A DNA stretch of 64,000 nt from JACPUW01 sp049115495 (GTDB lineage: Bacteria > Bacteroidota > Bacteroidia > CAILMK01 > JACPUW01). A program made the position numbers and the translations under genes. Positions within the stretch are counted from its first letter, which is position 1, and the number at the start of each line of letters is the position of its first letter. Below the pieces are notes generated by a model. That model was not told where the DNA came from, searched no databases, and saw only the letters and a list, made by a program, of their open reading frames with translations. Location of the stretch: the NCBI GenBank assembly GCA_049115495.1, contig JAGDZV010000004.1:186001-250000 (forward strand), read 5' to 3'. This document shows, in pieces, positions 27,663 through 34,544 of this stretch.

Positions 27663-28682
27663 TCACTTTTTTAAATCTTCAAGCCTTTCCTCTACAAACC
27701 AGTAAAGCTTCATATCTTCAGTTTCAGAGCGTTTCACAACATCAATAATTCTCTCAAGCGTTTCTATTTCTTCATTTTTTTGAAGGTTTACTTCTCTTAG
27801 TTCTGAGAGTTTGTTTAGGTAGGCTATATAGTCTAAAATAATACTTCTTCTTCGTTCTGTCTTATTGGCTTTAAGAACCTCGTCAACTTTTTTTATTGCC
27901 AGCCCATCGTATTTTGCAAAAGTTTCATCATCTATTCTCATTGCACCCAAATATGCTATTTCTTGGCATAAGTTGAGATAGGCAGCTGTATCTTCTCTTT
28001 CTATTTGATCTATTCGCCTAGCGGCAGCCTCGTAATAGTTAAAAGCCGATTCGTAATCATTAAGCCGTACATAAATGCTCCCTGATGCTAAGAGTGTATT
28101 CCAATTGGGTATTGAATCAAACCAATCGGGTTTTCTTTTGCCCGTTTCATCGTTTTCTAAAACCTTTCCTTGTTTATCTATAGTCTTGTAATACCAGGTT
28201 TTACCATCGGCACTTTCACTCACTACTTTTGCTTTTCCTTTTTCAAAATTTGCCGCAGAAGCAAACTGGGGCTTTATAGCCCACAAACCATCTTTATTTA
28301 TGTAGCCCCATCGATTTTTAATTCTTGCTGCTGCCAATTCTTCATTAAAATTTTTGGCGGCAAATAATTGCAAAGGAAGCAAAGTGTCATTTTTGTCGAT
28401 AAACGAATAGCGTATTACTTTAAATGTGTCCACTACCCAATATCCTGGGTTCCCAAACATGGGTTCATTCCAAAATGAATCAATTTTTTCAATTTCAAAA
28501 CCCACTTTTGCTTTGCCTTCGCTAAAGGGATACGCCTCAGTATATTTCTTATTTATTACCCATTCGCCTTTTTTATTGGTGTATCCATAAAGTTTTCCTT
28601 TTTGAGTTGGCATAAGTTTGGGAGCACAGGCCAATAGAAATACTGAGCCCGTTAAAACTGCTAGAAATTGAGATGTTTTCAT
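27663..28682 (-). CDS. WG-repeat lipoprotein
   Basis: 339 residues with a lipobox near residue 19 (SVFLLACAP). WG repeats: GYTNKKGEWVINKKYTEAYPF at ~34-54 and WGYINKDGLWAIKPQFASAANF at ~118-140, plus a degenerate copy. The C-terminal half is helical with a TPR-like stretch (YESAFNYYEAAARRI). WG-repeat proteins in Bacteroidetes are common envelope lipoproteins of unknown function. Convergent with the OmpA-domain gene; the stop codons are adjacent. Confidence 0.82.
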   Translation of the reverse strand: MKTSQFLAVLTGSVFLLACAPKLMPTQKGKLYGYTNKKGEWVINKKYTEAYPFSEGKAKVGFEIEKIDSFWNEPMFGNPGYWVVDTFKVIRYSFIDKNDTLLPLQLFAAKNFNEELAAARIKNRWGYINKDGLWAIKPQFASAANFEKGKAKVVSESADGKTWYYKTIDKQGKVLENDETGKRKPDWFDSIPNWNTLLASGSIYVRLNDYESAFNYYEAAARRIDQIEREDTAAYLNLCQEIAYLGAMRIDDETFAKYDGLAIKKVDEVLKANKTERRRSIILDYIAYLNKLSELREVNLQKNEEIETLERIIDVVKRSETEDMKLYWFVEERLEDLKK

Positions 28683-29004
28683 AGAATTCGCTTCGAAATA
28701 AGAGGTTTTATTTGGCTTGAGGGCTTAAAGAAGTACAAATTAGAAAGAGAAAGAATTTGAGAAGAGTTTAAAACTGCTTGATGCGATAAGTTTTTTGAAT
28801 TCAATGTAATGAAAAGGCTCAAATGAAAAAACTGAGTTCAAAGACGTTGAAAACATACTTGAGCAACTATGTTATTTGTTAGTTGAAAAGACAATAAAAT
28901 TTGGACTATGTATATATAAGACCTTATATTGGACCTGCATTAAGCGTTCAGTTTAAGCGCTGAACAGAACAAAAAGAAGATTAATTACAGGTTTTTTGGC
29001 ATTC
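28683..29004. other. Intergenic region, no gene seen
   Basis: About 320 bases. The left part holds the promoter of the WG-repeat gene (a TTATTTCG-like -7, minus strand). The rest is AT-rich without a supported reading frame, repeat or RNA, up to the terminator at 29005. Confidence 0.5.
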
Positions 29005-29040
29005 AAAAAAAGCGGATCATTAAAATGGCCCGCTTTTTTT
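29005..29040 (-). terminator. Intrinsic terminator of the glycosyltransferase gene
   Basis: Stem AAAAAAGCGG/CCCGCTTTTTT with inner CAT/ATG pairing, ending in T-rich sequence on both strands. It overlaps the stop codon of the minus-strand glycosyltransferase gene. Confidence 0.75.
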
Positions 29041-29803
29041 ATTGCTCTTTAGCCAGTTGTAAACGTCGTATTTTTTGGTAGGTGAGCTTTGACTCCAAGG
29101 CACTTAGTCTACAAATTGTAAAACCAGCAGCGCCATCAAGAAATCCCATTCTTACTACATAGCTCCAAAAGAATTTGAATGTAGGAGCCGCCATAATTTT
29201 GAAAAGTCCTGACGTTTTACCTCTTTTAAAAACTGCTTTTGCTTTTATAGTTGAGTATCGTTCAACTTTTTGTTTGTGCTCATTAACAGTGTAGAATGAA
29301 TAGTGCGTCAAATCACCATCGAGCCATTTTGCTTCAACACCTTTTTGAAGTTCTACTTTATCGTGAGGGTTATAGCCACCCCATTCGCCAATTCTTTTAT
29401 CCCAGAGCCTAATTTTTGTGTCGGGGTACCATCCGCAGTGGTTTATCCATTGGCCACAATAGTTTGTTTTTCTATTGAATTTGTAAGCTTTTTGTTGCCA
29501 ATTCTTTTTTACAAATAATATTGAGTTTTGAAGCGTTTCAGTTAATGCTTCATCAGCGTCTAACGAAAGAACAACATGATGTTTAGCCATTTTCATGGCT
29601 CTGTTTTTCTGCTCAATGTGGCCATCAAATGCATGTTGCTCAAGCCTTACGCCAAATTTTTTACATATTTCAATGGTACGGTCTGTTGAGAAACTGTCAA
29701 GAACTAAAACCTCATCTGCAACGGGTAATACTGAATTAATGCAGCGCTCAATATTTCGCTCTTCATTAAAACAAATAATTACGGCTGAGATTTTCACTTC
29801 CAT
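29039..29803 (-). CDS. Family 2 glycosyltransferase
   Basis: 254 residues, GT-A fold. The nucleotide-sugar motif is IICFNEERNIERCINSVLPV, followed by EVLVLDSFSTDRT and SLDADEALT (metal-binding DxD region). The C-terminal part (YCGQWINHCGWYPDTKIRLW, HDKVELQKG, DLTHYSF) resembles LPS-core glycosyltransferases of the WaaE/KdtX type. Probably works at the inner-membrane face in surface glycan synthesis. An exact -7 TACTTTTG lies 4 bases before the ATG. Confidence 0.88.
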   Translation of the reverse strand: MEVKISAVIICFNEERNIERCINSVLPVADEVLVLDSFSTDRTIEICKKFGVRLEQHAFDGHIEQKNRAMKMAKHHVVLSLDADEALTETLQNSILFVKKNWQQKAYKFNRKTNYCGQWINHCGWYPDTKIRLWDKRIGEWGGYNPHDKVELQKGVEAKWLDGDLTHYSFYTVNEHKQKVERYSTIKAKAVFKRGKTSGLFKIMAAPTFKFFWSYVVRMGFLDGAAGFTICRLSALESKLTYQKIRRLQLAKEQ

Positions 29804-29807
29804 ATCG

Positions 29808-29815
29808 CAAAAGTA
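29808..29815 (-). promoter_or_regulatory. Promoter -7 element of the glycosyltransferase gene
   Basis: TACTTTTG in minus orientation matches TAnnTTTG exactly. It is separated from the start codon by CGAT, giving a probably leaderless mRNA. Confidence 0.6.
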
Positions 29816-29852
29816 GATGGCTTTAAATCAATATAGGCCTGCTTGCTTAGTA

Positions 29853-30428
29853 TTAAGCGTTTCTATACTTACACCAACATTTTTCAAGATGATCATTTAC
29901 CATGCCAGTAGCTTGCATATGGGCATACATAATGGTTGAACCTACAAATTTGAACCCGCGCATTTTTAGGTCTTTGCTTAATGTGTCAGACTCTTTACTA
30001 GTCGCCGGTATTTCGGCAAGTGTTTTTGGATGATTCATTATCACCTTGCCGTTGTTAAAACGCCATATATAGTTGCTAAAGCTTCCAAATTCTTTTTGCA
30101 CTCTAATAAAATTTTGAGCATTGCCAATAGCAGCATTAATTTTTAACTTGTTTCTGATTATCGCCCTATTGCAAAGCAGCTCATCAACCTTTTTTTTATC
30201 AAAACTTGCCACTTCTTTTACTTCAAAATTGGCAAAAGCTTTTCTATAGCCTTCGCGTCTTCTTAAAATGGCTATCCAACTTAAACCAGCCTGAGCCCCT
30301 TCAAGAATTATAAATTCAAATAGCTTTTTATCATCGTAAACTGGCACTCCCCATTCTTCGTCATGATATTTTTGGTAAAGTTCATTTTTATTGCTCCAGC
30401 CACATCTTACCAAGGGTATGTCATTCAT
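29853..30428 (-). CDS. tag: DNA-3-methyladenine glycosylase I
   Basis: 191 residues. Motifs of the Tag family: RCGWSNKNELYQKYHDEEWG (zinc Cys and His near the N-terminus), LFEFIILEGAQAGLSWIAIL, and the C-terminal zinc ligands His and Cys in NDHLEKCWC. It excises 3-methyladenine from alkylated DNA. Complete by length. Separate from the mutagenesis genes at 44-53 kb. Confidence 0.95.
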   Translation of the reverse strand: MNDIPLVRCGWSNKNELYQKYHDEEWGVPVYDDKKLFEFIILEGAQAGLSWIAILRRREGYRKAFANFEVKEVASFDKKKVDELLCNRAIIRNKLKINAAIGNAQNFIRVQKEFGSFSNYIWRFNNGKVIMNHPKTLAEIPATSKESDTLSKDLKMRGFKFVGSTIMYAHMQATGMVNDHLEKCWCKYRNA

Positions 30429-30626
30429 TTGAGCAATATAGGGTGAAATTAGAATTGTTCAAGAAAAGGTGTACTCTACTAAAGCTTACGAAATATCCTA
30501 AATCGGATTTTTTTCTTCAGAAATAGGCAGTAAAACAACTAGTAGGTTTTCTTAGCTCAGTGGTAATAAGCATAATCTGATAATTACACATTAAAGTGTT
30601 ATTTATTGATGGTGCATATTTGCGCT

Positions 30627-31493
30627 ATGGCTCAAAAAAATACAGCACACTTACCTTTGCCGCCAGCGCTCAAATTACTACGTGCTCTTTTCCCAATAAT
30701 TCAATTGGTTTTGCCGCCTTTGGCTAAAAAAATTGGAGTAAGTTTCTTTTTAAAACCATTTAGATTTCCGTTGCCTGAAAGGGAGAAGGGCGTAGCATCT
30801 AAAGCCACTACTAAAAATTTACAGGTTAATCAATATGAGATTGCCACGTATGAGTGGGGCAGCGGTAATGAATACTTGCTAATGGTGCACGGTTGGAGCG
30901 GCAGAGCCATGCAGTTTCATGCATTAATTGAGCATTTTGTAGCTAAAGGTGTTAAGGTGATTTCTTTTGATGCTCCTGGGCATGGCAAAAGCTCAGGTGG
31001 AGAAACAAACCTTGTTGAATTTGCTGCCTGTATTAATTCAATTGTAGAAAAGAACGGAGATCCAAAGGCGCTTATTGGGCACTCTTTGGGTGGAATTGCC
31101 TGCATGTTTTATCAAAATCATTACCAAAAGGCAATACCACAGGTAACCATTAATTCGCCAGCAATACCCGACGAGATTTTTGAAAACTACGCTTACCGCA
31201 TAAATTCAAAAAAAGAAAAAGTGGCCAAATGGATTAGAGATTATACGTTGAAGAAGTTTGAACGTGAATTTGATTCGGTTAGCGGCCAGGAGCTTTCAAA
31301 AGGTTTTGGGCAAGTGCCTTTTTTAATTGTTAATGACGAAGATGATAGGGAGGTAAGCTTAGAAAATGCTCAGGTGCTTCACGAACATTTACCAGGTTCG
31401 GAAATGTTTATCACCAAAACTTTTGGCCATGTTAGAATTTTAAGGGCTAAGGAGCTAATTAATCGTTTGGATAGATTTATTCAATCTCTTTAG
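30627..31493 (+). CDS. Alpha/beta hydrolase
   Basis: 288 residues from ATG 30627 (MAQKNTAHLPLPP). This start is favoured because a -7-like CATATTTG ends 4 bases upstream, the spacing seen at other genes here. Hydrolase features: oxyanion region MVHGWSGRAMQFH, nucleophile elbow IGHSLGGIA, acid in VNDEDDREV and final His in FGHVRIL. Substrate unknown; there is no signal peptide, so it is cytoplasmic. Confidence 0.9.
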   Translation: MAQKNTAHLPLPPALKLLRALFPIIQLVLPPLAKKIGVSFFLKPFRFPLPEREKGVASKATTKNLQVNQYEIATYEWGSGNEYLLMVHGWSGRAMQFHALIEHFVAKGVKVISFDAPGHGKSSGGETNLVEFAACINSIVEKNGDPKALIGHSLGGIACMFYQNHYQKAIPQVTINSPAIPDEIFENYAYRINSKKEKVAKWIRDYTLKKFEREFDSVSGQELSKGFGQVPFLIVNDEDDREVSLENAQVLHEHLPGSEMFITKTFGHVRILRAKELINRLDRFIQSL

Positions 31494-31537
31494 TTAAACC
31501 CTTTTTTATGATTTGCGTTTTGGCATTGTGCTAAAAT

Positions 31538-31545
31538 TATATTTG
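31538..31545 (+). promoter_or_regulatory. Promoter -7 element of the redox operon
   Basis: TATATTTG, an exact TAnnTTTG match, 20 bases before the first start codon of the five-gene operon. TTG-containing candidates for -33 lie at 31512-31522. Confidence 0.55.
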
Positions 31546-31565
31546 CTAATAAATAAGAACAAATA

Positions 31566-31994
31566 ATGGAAACTGGATTACTTCATGGACACTCAGGACT
31601 TAGATACATTGTTTTTTTGCTGTTACTTGCAGTGATTGTAAAGGCTATTATAAACCTTTCTGGCAAAAAGGAATGGGCAGCTGGTGATACTAAAATTACT
31701 TTGTTTTTAATGGCTACAACCCATTTACAATTGTTAATTGGTTTTGTATTGTACTTTGTAAAAGGTTATCAAGGTTTCTTTAGCAATATGGGCGATAATA
31801 TGAAGGTGGGTGACTTTAGATGGGCGGCAATGGAGCACCCTTTATTGATGGTAATAGTTGTTGTGCTTATTAGCCTGTTACACATTGGAAATAAAAAGCC
31901 AAATACCAAAAATAAAAGCAGACGAGCACTCATACTAGGCATTGCTTCATTAGTACTTGCGCTTGCAGCTATACCTTTTGATAGATGGTTTTAA
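31566..31994 (+). CDS. Four-helix membrane protein, cytochrome-b-like family of Bacteroidetes
   Basis: 142 residues, four membrane segments. HSGLRYIVFLLLLAVIVKAI begins with a His; other conserved-looking His are in THLQLLIG, EHPLLM and LLHIG. Similar Bacteroidetes proteins are often labelled 'cytochrome b', although haem binding is unproven; the four His in or beside helices make it plausible. First gene of an operon with the AhpD-like and thioredoxin-fold genes (9 bases to the next start). Confidence 0.8.
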   Translation: METGLLHGHSGLRYIVFLLLLAVIVKAIINLSGKKEWAAGDTKITLFLMATTHLQLLIGFVLYFVKGYQGFFSNMGDNMKVGDFRWAAMEHPLLMVIVVVLISLLHIGNKKPNTKNKSRRALILGIASLVLALAAIPFDRWF

Positions 31995-32003
31995 CTATTG
32001 GCT

Positions 32004-32348
32004 ATGAGCGATAAAGTAGAAGAGTTTGACAAGTACCGTTTAGAAATGAACGACGTAATTCTTGGCAAGAAGAACAAGGTTATTAATAGGATTTTTAACC
32101 TTGATACCAATGCTTTTGAAGCTGGGGCCCTTGATGTTAAAACAAAAGAAATAATTGGCCTTACCACAAGCTTGGTTTTACGTTGTGATGATTGTGTGCG
32201 CTACCACTTAAAGCGCTGCCACGAAGAAGGCTTTACTACCGAGCAGCTTTACGAAGGTTTAAGTATTGCCTCATTAATTGGCGGTACGATTGTGATTCCT
32301 CACTTGCGCAGGGCGGCTGAGTTTTGGGAAGAGTTGGAGAAGAAATAA
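32004..32348 (+). CDS. Carboxymuconolactone decarboxylase / AhpD-like protein
   Basis: 114 residues from ATG 32004 (MSDKVEEFDKYR); an upstream TTG is not needed. All-helical AhpD-like core with the redox CxxC plus His motif RCDDCVRYHLKRC and the following GTIVIPHLRRA. The CxxC/His pattern suggests peroxidase or disulfide-reductase activity rather than ring decarboxylation. Sits in the operon between a membrane protein and a zinc-ribbon protein, with thioredoxin-fold genes behind it. Confidence 0.88.
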   Translation: MSDKVEEFDKYRLEMNDVILGKKNKVINRIFNLDTNAFEAGALDVKTKEIIGLTTSLVLRCDDCVRYHLKRCHEEGFTTEQLYEGLSIASLIGGTIVIPHLRRAAEFWEELEKK

Positions 32349-32371
32349 GGTTAAGAAAGTATTTTTGGGAA

Positions 32372-32788
32372 ATGAGATTACAAGCATTTTGTTCGCAGTG
32401 TGATGGCGAAAATGACCTTGGCAAACAAAAATTTGTAACACGGGCCGAAATGTTAACCGCTCAAGGCGAAAGTGTAGACTTTAAATGTAAACACTGCAAA
32501 AGGCAATCAACAGCCCATATTGATGATATTAATTCAGCACCTGGCTATGGAATATATATTCTCGTGCCAAGTCTGCTCTTGATACTTTTTCCTGTAAACT
32601 ACTTAATTATTGAGGTAACTCCGGGACCAATAGCCATTGTTTTTTCATTGGGAGCTATTTTCTATGCATCTAAAAGGTTTCATTCCAGTGAACTTAATAA
32701 GAGCAAAAAGTTCAATGATGATTACATAGATCCTAGCAGGAAAGAAGCGCAAATTCTTGAAAAGAATAAGAAGTATAAATACAAGTAA
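32372..32788 (+). CDS. Zinc-ribbon membrane protein of unknown function
   Basis: 138 residues from ATG 32372 (MRLQAFCSQCDG). CSQC and CKHC form a likely zinc ribbon in the first 50 residues, followed by two membrane segments (YGIYILVPSLLLILF and PGPIAIVFSLGAIFYA) and a basic cytoplasmic tail. I do not recognise a named family. Operon position between AhpD-like and TlpA-like genes points to thiol or envelope redox, but this is inference. Confidence 0.75.
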   Translation: MRLQAFCSQCDGENDLGKQKFVTRAEMLTAQGESVDFKCKHCKRQSTAHIDDINSAPGYGIYILVPSLLLILFPVNYLIIEVTPGPIAIVFSLGAIFYASKRFHSSELNKSKKFNDDYIDPSRKEAQILEKNKKYKYK

Positions 32789-32833
32789 TTTTAAAATGAG
32801 TAAACTTTTCGTATAAATATTCTTTCTAGCTCT

Positions 32834-33313
32834 ATGCCTAAATATTTTATTCTTTTTGTGTTTGTAGCTTTCTCTTTTAAACCCTCTGAACCTAAAATTC
32901 CGATTTACTCTAAGTTCAATGATTTTAAGCCGCTACTTGAAAAAGACAATGACACCACTTACGTAATAAATTTTTGGGCTACTTGGTGCAAACCATGCAT
33001 AGAAGAGTTGCCATATTTTGAAGCAATTGGTGAGAAGTATAAAGGCCAAAAACTGAAGATTATTTTAGTGAGTATGGACTTTGAGAATAGGGTGAAGAAA
33101 GGGGTAATTCCATTTATTGAAAAGAATAAAATTAAGAGCAAAGTGGTGGTGCTTGATGATCCTGCGCAGCACGAATGGATTCCTAAAATTGATAAATCGT
33201 GGACAGGAGCCATCCCAGCAACCTATATTTACCGTAGTAAAAAGAGTAAGTTCTACGAGCAGTCTTTTACCAAAGAAGAACTCGAAAAAGCCATTAAACC
33301 ATTTTTAAAATAA
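32834..33313 (+). CDS. TlpA-like thioredoxin-fold protein
   Basis: 159 residues with an N-terminal signal peptide (MPKYFILFVFVAFSF). Redox motif WCKPC in FWATWCKPCIEELPYFE, and the cis-Pro region AIPATYIY. Expected periplasmic thiol-disulfide reductase of the TlpA/ResA class. It precedes a second thioredoxin-fold gene by 7 bases. Confidence 0.92.
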   Translation: MPKYFILFVFVAFSFKPSEPKIPIYSKFNDFKPLLEKDNDTTYVINFWATWCKPCIEELPYFEAIGEKYKGQKLKIILVSMDFENRVKKGVIPFIEKNKIKSKVVVLDDPAQHEWIPKIDKSWTGAIPATYIYRSKKSKFYEQSFTKEELEKAIKPFLK

Positions 33314-33320
33314 ACCTATT

Positions 33321-33929
33321 ATGAAACAATTGAGCATTATATCAATCCTATTAATAGCCGCAGTATCGTTTATTGCTTTTAAACCTGCTGGTGTAAAGGT
33401 GGGTAAATCTGCACCCGAATTTAACCTTAAAAGTACCAATGGTTCAATGGTATCGCTCAGCGATTACAGCGACAAGAAAGGGGTAATTTTGGTTTTTACT
33501 TGCAATCACTGCCCATACGCTAAATTGTATGAAGATCGCTTGATTGCACTAGATAAAAAGTACAGTGAGAAGGGTTGGCCCGTAATTGCTATCAACCCAA
33601 ATGATCCTGAAGTACAGCCTGCTGATAGCTACGAAAAAATGATTGAGCGTGCTGAAAATAAAGGCTTCACATTTCCCTACCTATTTGACGAAGGTCAAGA
33701 AGTATATCCGCAATATGGCGCTACAAGAACGCCTCATGTTTACCTTTTAGAAAATACTAAGAAAGGATTTAAAGTAGCCTACATTGGTGCTATTGACGAT
33801 AATGCAAAAGATGCAACTGCCGTAAAAGAGCGCTTTGTAGAAAATGCAATAGATGCTCTAATGGCCGGCAATAAAGTTGAGAAGACAGAAACTGCTGCCA
33901 TTGGCTGTACCATTAAAACTAAGAAGTAG
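33321..33929 (+). CDS. AhpC/TSA-like thioredoxin-fold protein
   Basis: 202 residues with a signal peptide (MKQLSIISILLIAAVSFIAF). Peroxiredoxin-like core: KSAPEFNLKSTNG, VFTCNHCPYAKLY (CxxC), and the cis-Pro region TRTPHVYLLE. This is the Bacteroidetes 'thioredoxin family, CNHCPY' type, intermediate between peroxiredoxin and TlpA. Last gene of the redox operon. A C-terminal Cys (IGCTIK) may also be redox-active. Confidence 0.9.
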   Translation: MKQLSIISILLIAAVSFIAFKPAGVKVGKSAPEFNLKSTNGSMVSLSDYSDKKGVILVFTCNHCPYAKLYEDRLIALDKKYSEKGWPVIAINPNDPEVQPADSYEKMIERAENKGFTFPYLFDEGQEVYPQYGATRTPHVYLLENTKKGFKVAYIGAIDDNAKDATAVKERFVENAIDALMAGNKVEKTETAAIGCTIKTKK

Positions 33930-33936
33930 GTTTTTT

Positions 33937-33970
33937 GAGTGACTCAGTAACTTAGTGAATGAGTGACTTA
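33937..33970. repeat. Left short-period repeat (GAGTGACT-type) flanking the 34-kb gene
   Basis: A run of related 7-8-base words (GAGTGACT, GTAACTTAGTGAAT, GAGTGACT). The reverse complement of the block at 34500-34540 shares GAGTGACTCAGT and GTGAATGAGTGA with it, so the two blocks flank the gene in inverted orientation. Confidence 0.65.
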
Positions 33971-34026
33971 GGTTTAATTCTGAAGGATTGTTTTTAACCA
34001 GAAAACCTGAGTAGCACACACAATAA

Positions 34027-34485
34027 ATGGATGGTCTTTATGTCACTTTTGTTATTCTAATTTTCACGGTACCATCCATTGTATGTTTCTTATTAGGTTG
34101 GGTTTTTCTATTAAAGAAGAAAAGCTCATGGAAATTAATGTTTGCAATTGGGTTTGTAGGTCTTGCATTTCCTTGGGTACTATTCAACGCAAGCAGCATT
34201 TTTGGTCGTAATAAGTTCATTGGTGAATTTCATGCAGTTGATGAATTCGAGAACCAAATAGAAATTGAGTTTAGAAGAAATGGAGACTTTCAAATAAACG
34301 TGAGCCCCTGCTCAATAAAGACAATTGGTGGAACGTGGGAGTATATTGATGAATTCGCTAGTACTTTAGTCTATGTAGATGGCTATGATGTAAAATTCTA
34401 TTTGAATCGAGATGATGAATACGAACTTGAATCAGACATTTTTTCAGAATGCTGCAATCTAACAAAGCTCAAGGTCGAAAAATAA
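34027..34485 (+). CDS. Two-helix membrane protein, unknown, cassette-like
   Basis: 152 residues. Two membrane segments (VTFVILIFTVPSIVCFLLGW and WKLMFAIGFVGLAFPWVLF) are followed by a ~95-residue beta-rich tail with the pattern FRRNGDFQINVSPCSIKT and GGTWEYIDE, like a small lipocalin or stand-alone sheet. No family recognised. It is flanked on both sides by inverted GAGTGACT-type repeats, which suggests insertion as a unit. Confidence 0.7.
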   Translation: MDGLYVTFVILIFTVPSIVCFLLGWVFLLKKKSSWKLMFAIGFVGLAFPWVLFNASSIFGRNKFIGEFHAVDEFENQIEIEFRRNGDFQINVSPCSIKTIGGTWEYIDEFASTLVYVDGYDVKFYLNRDDEYELESDIFSECCNLTKLKVEK

Positions 34486-34499
34486 ACCCTTCACACCTT

Positions 34500-34540
34500 T
34501 TTCACTCATTCACTGAGTCACTCATCTTCTCAGTCACTCT
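34500..34540. repeat. Right short-period repeat, inverted relative to 33937-33970
   Basis: Block of TCACTCATTCACTGAGTCACTC type. Its reverse complement matches the left block except for a 6-base insertion there. It lies in the 59-base gap between the convergent 34-kb gene and the first DUF5686 gene, so a terminator role is an alternative. Confidence 0.65.
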
Positions 34541-34544
34541 AGAA

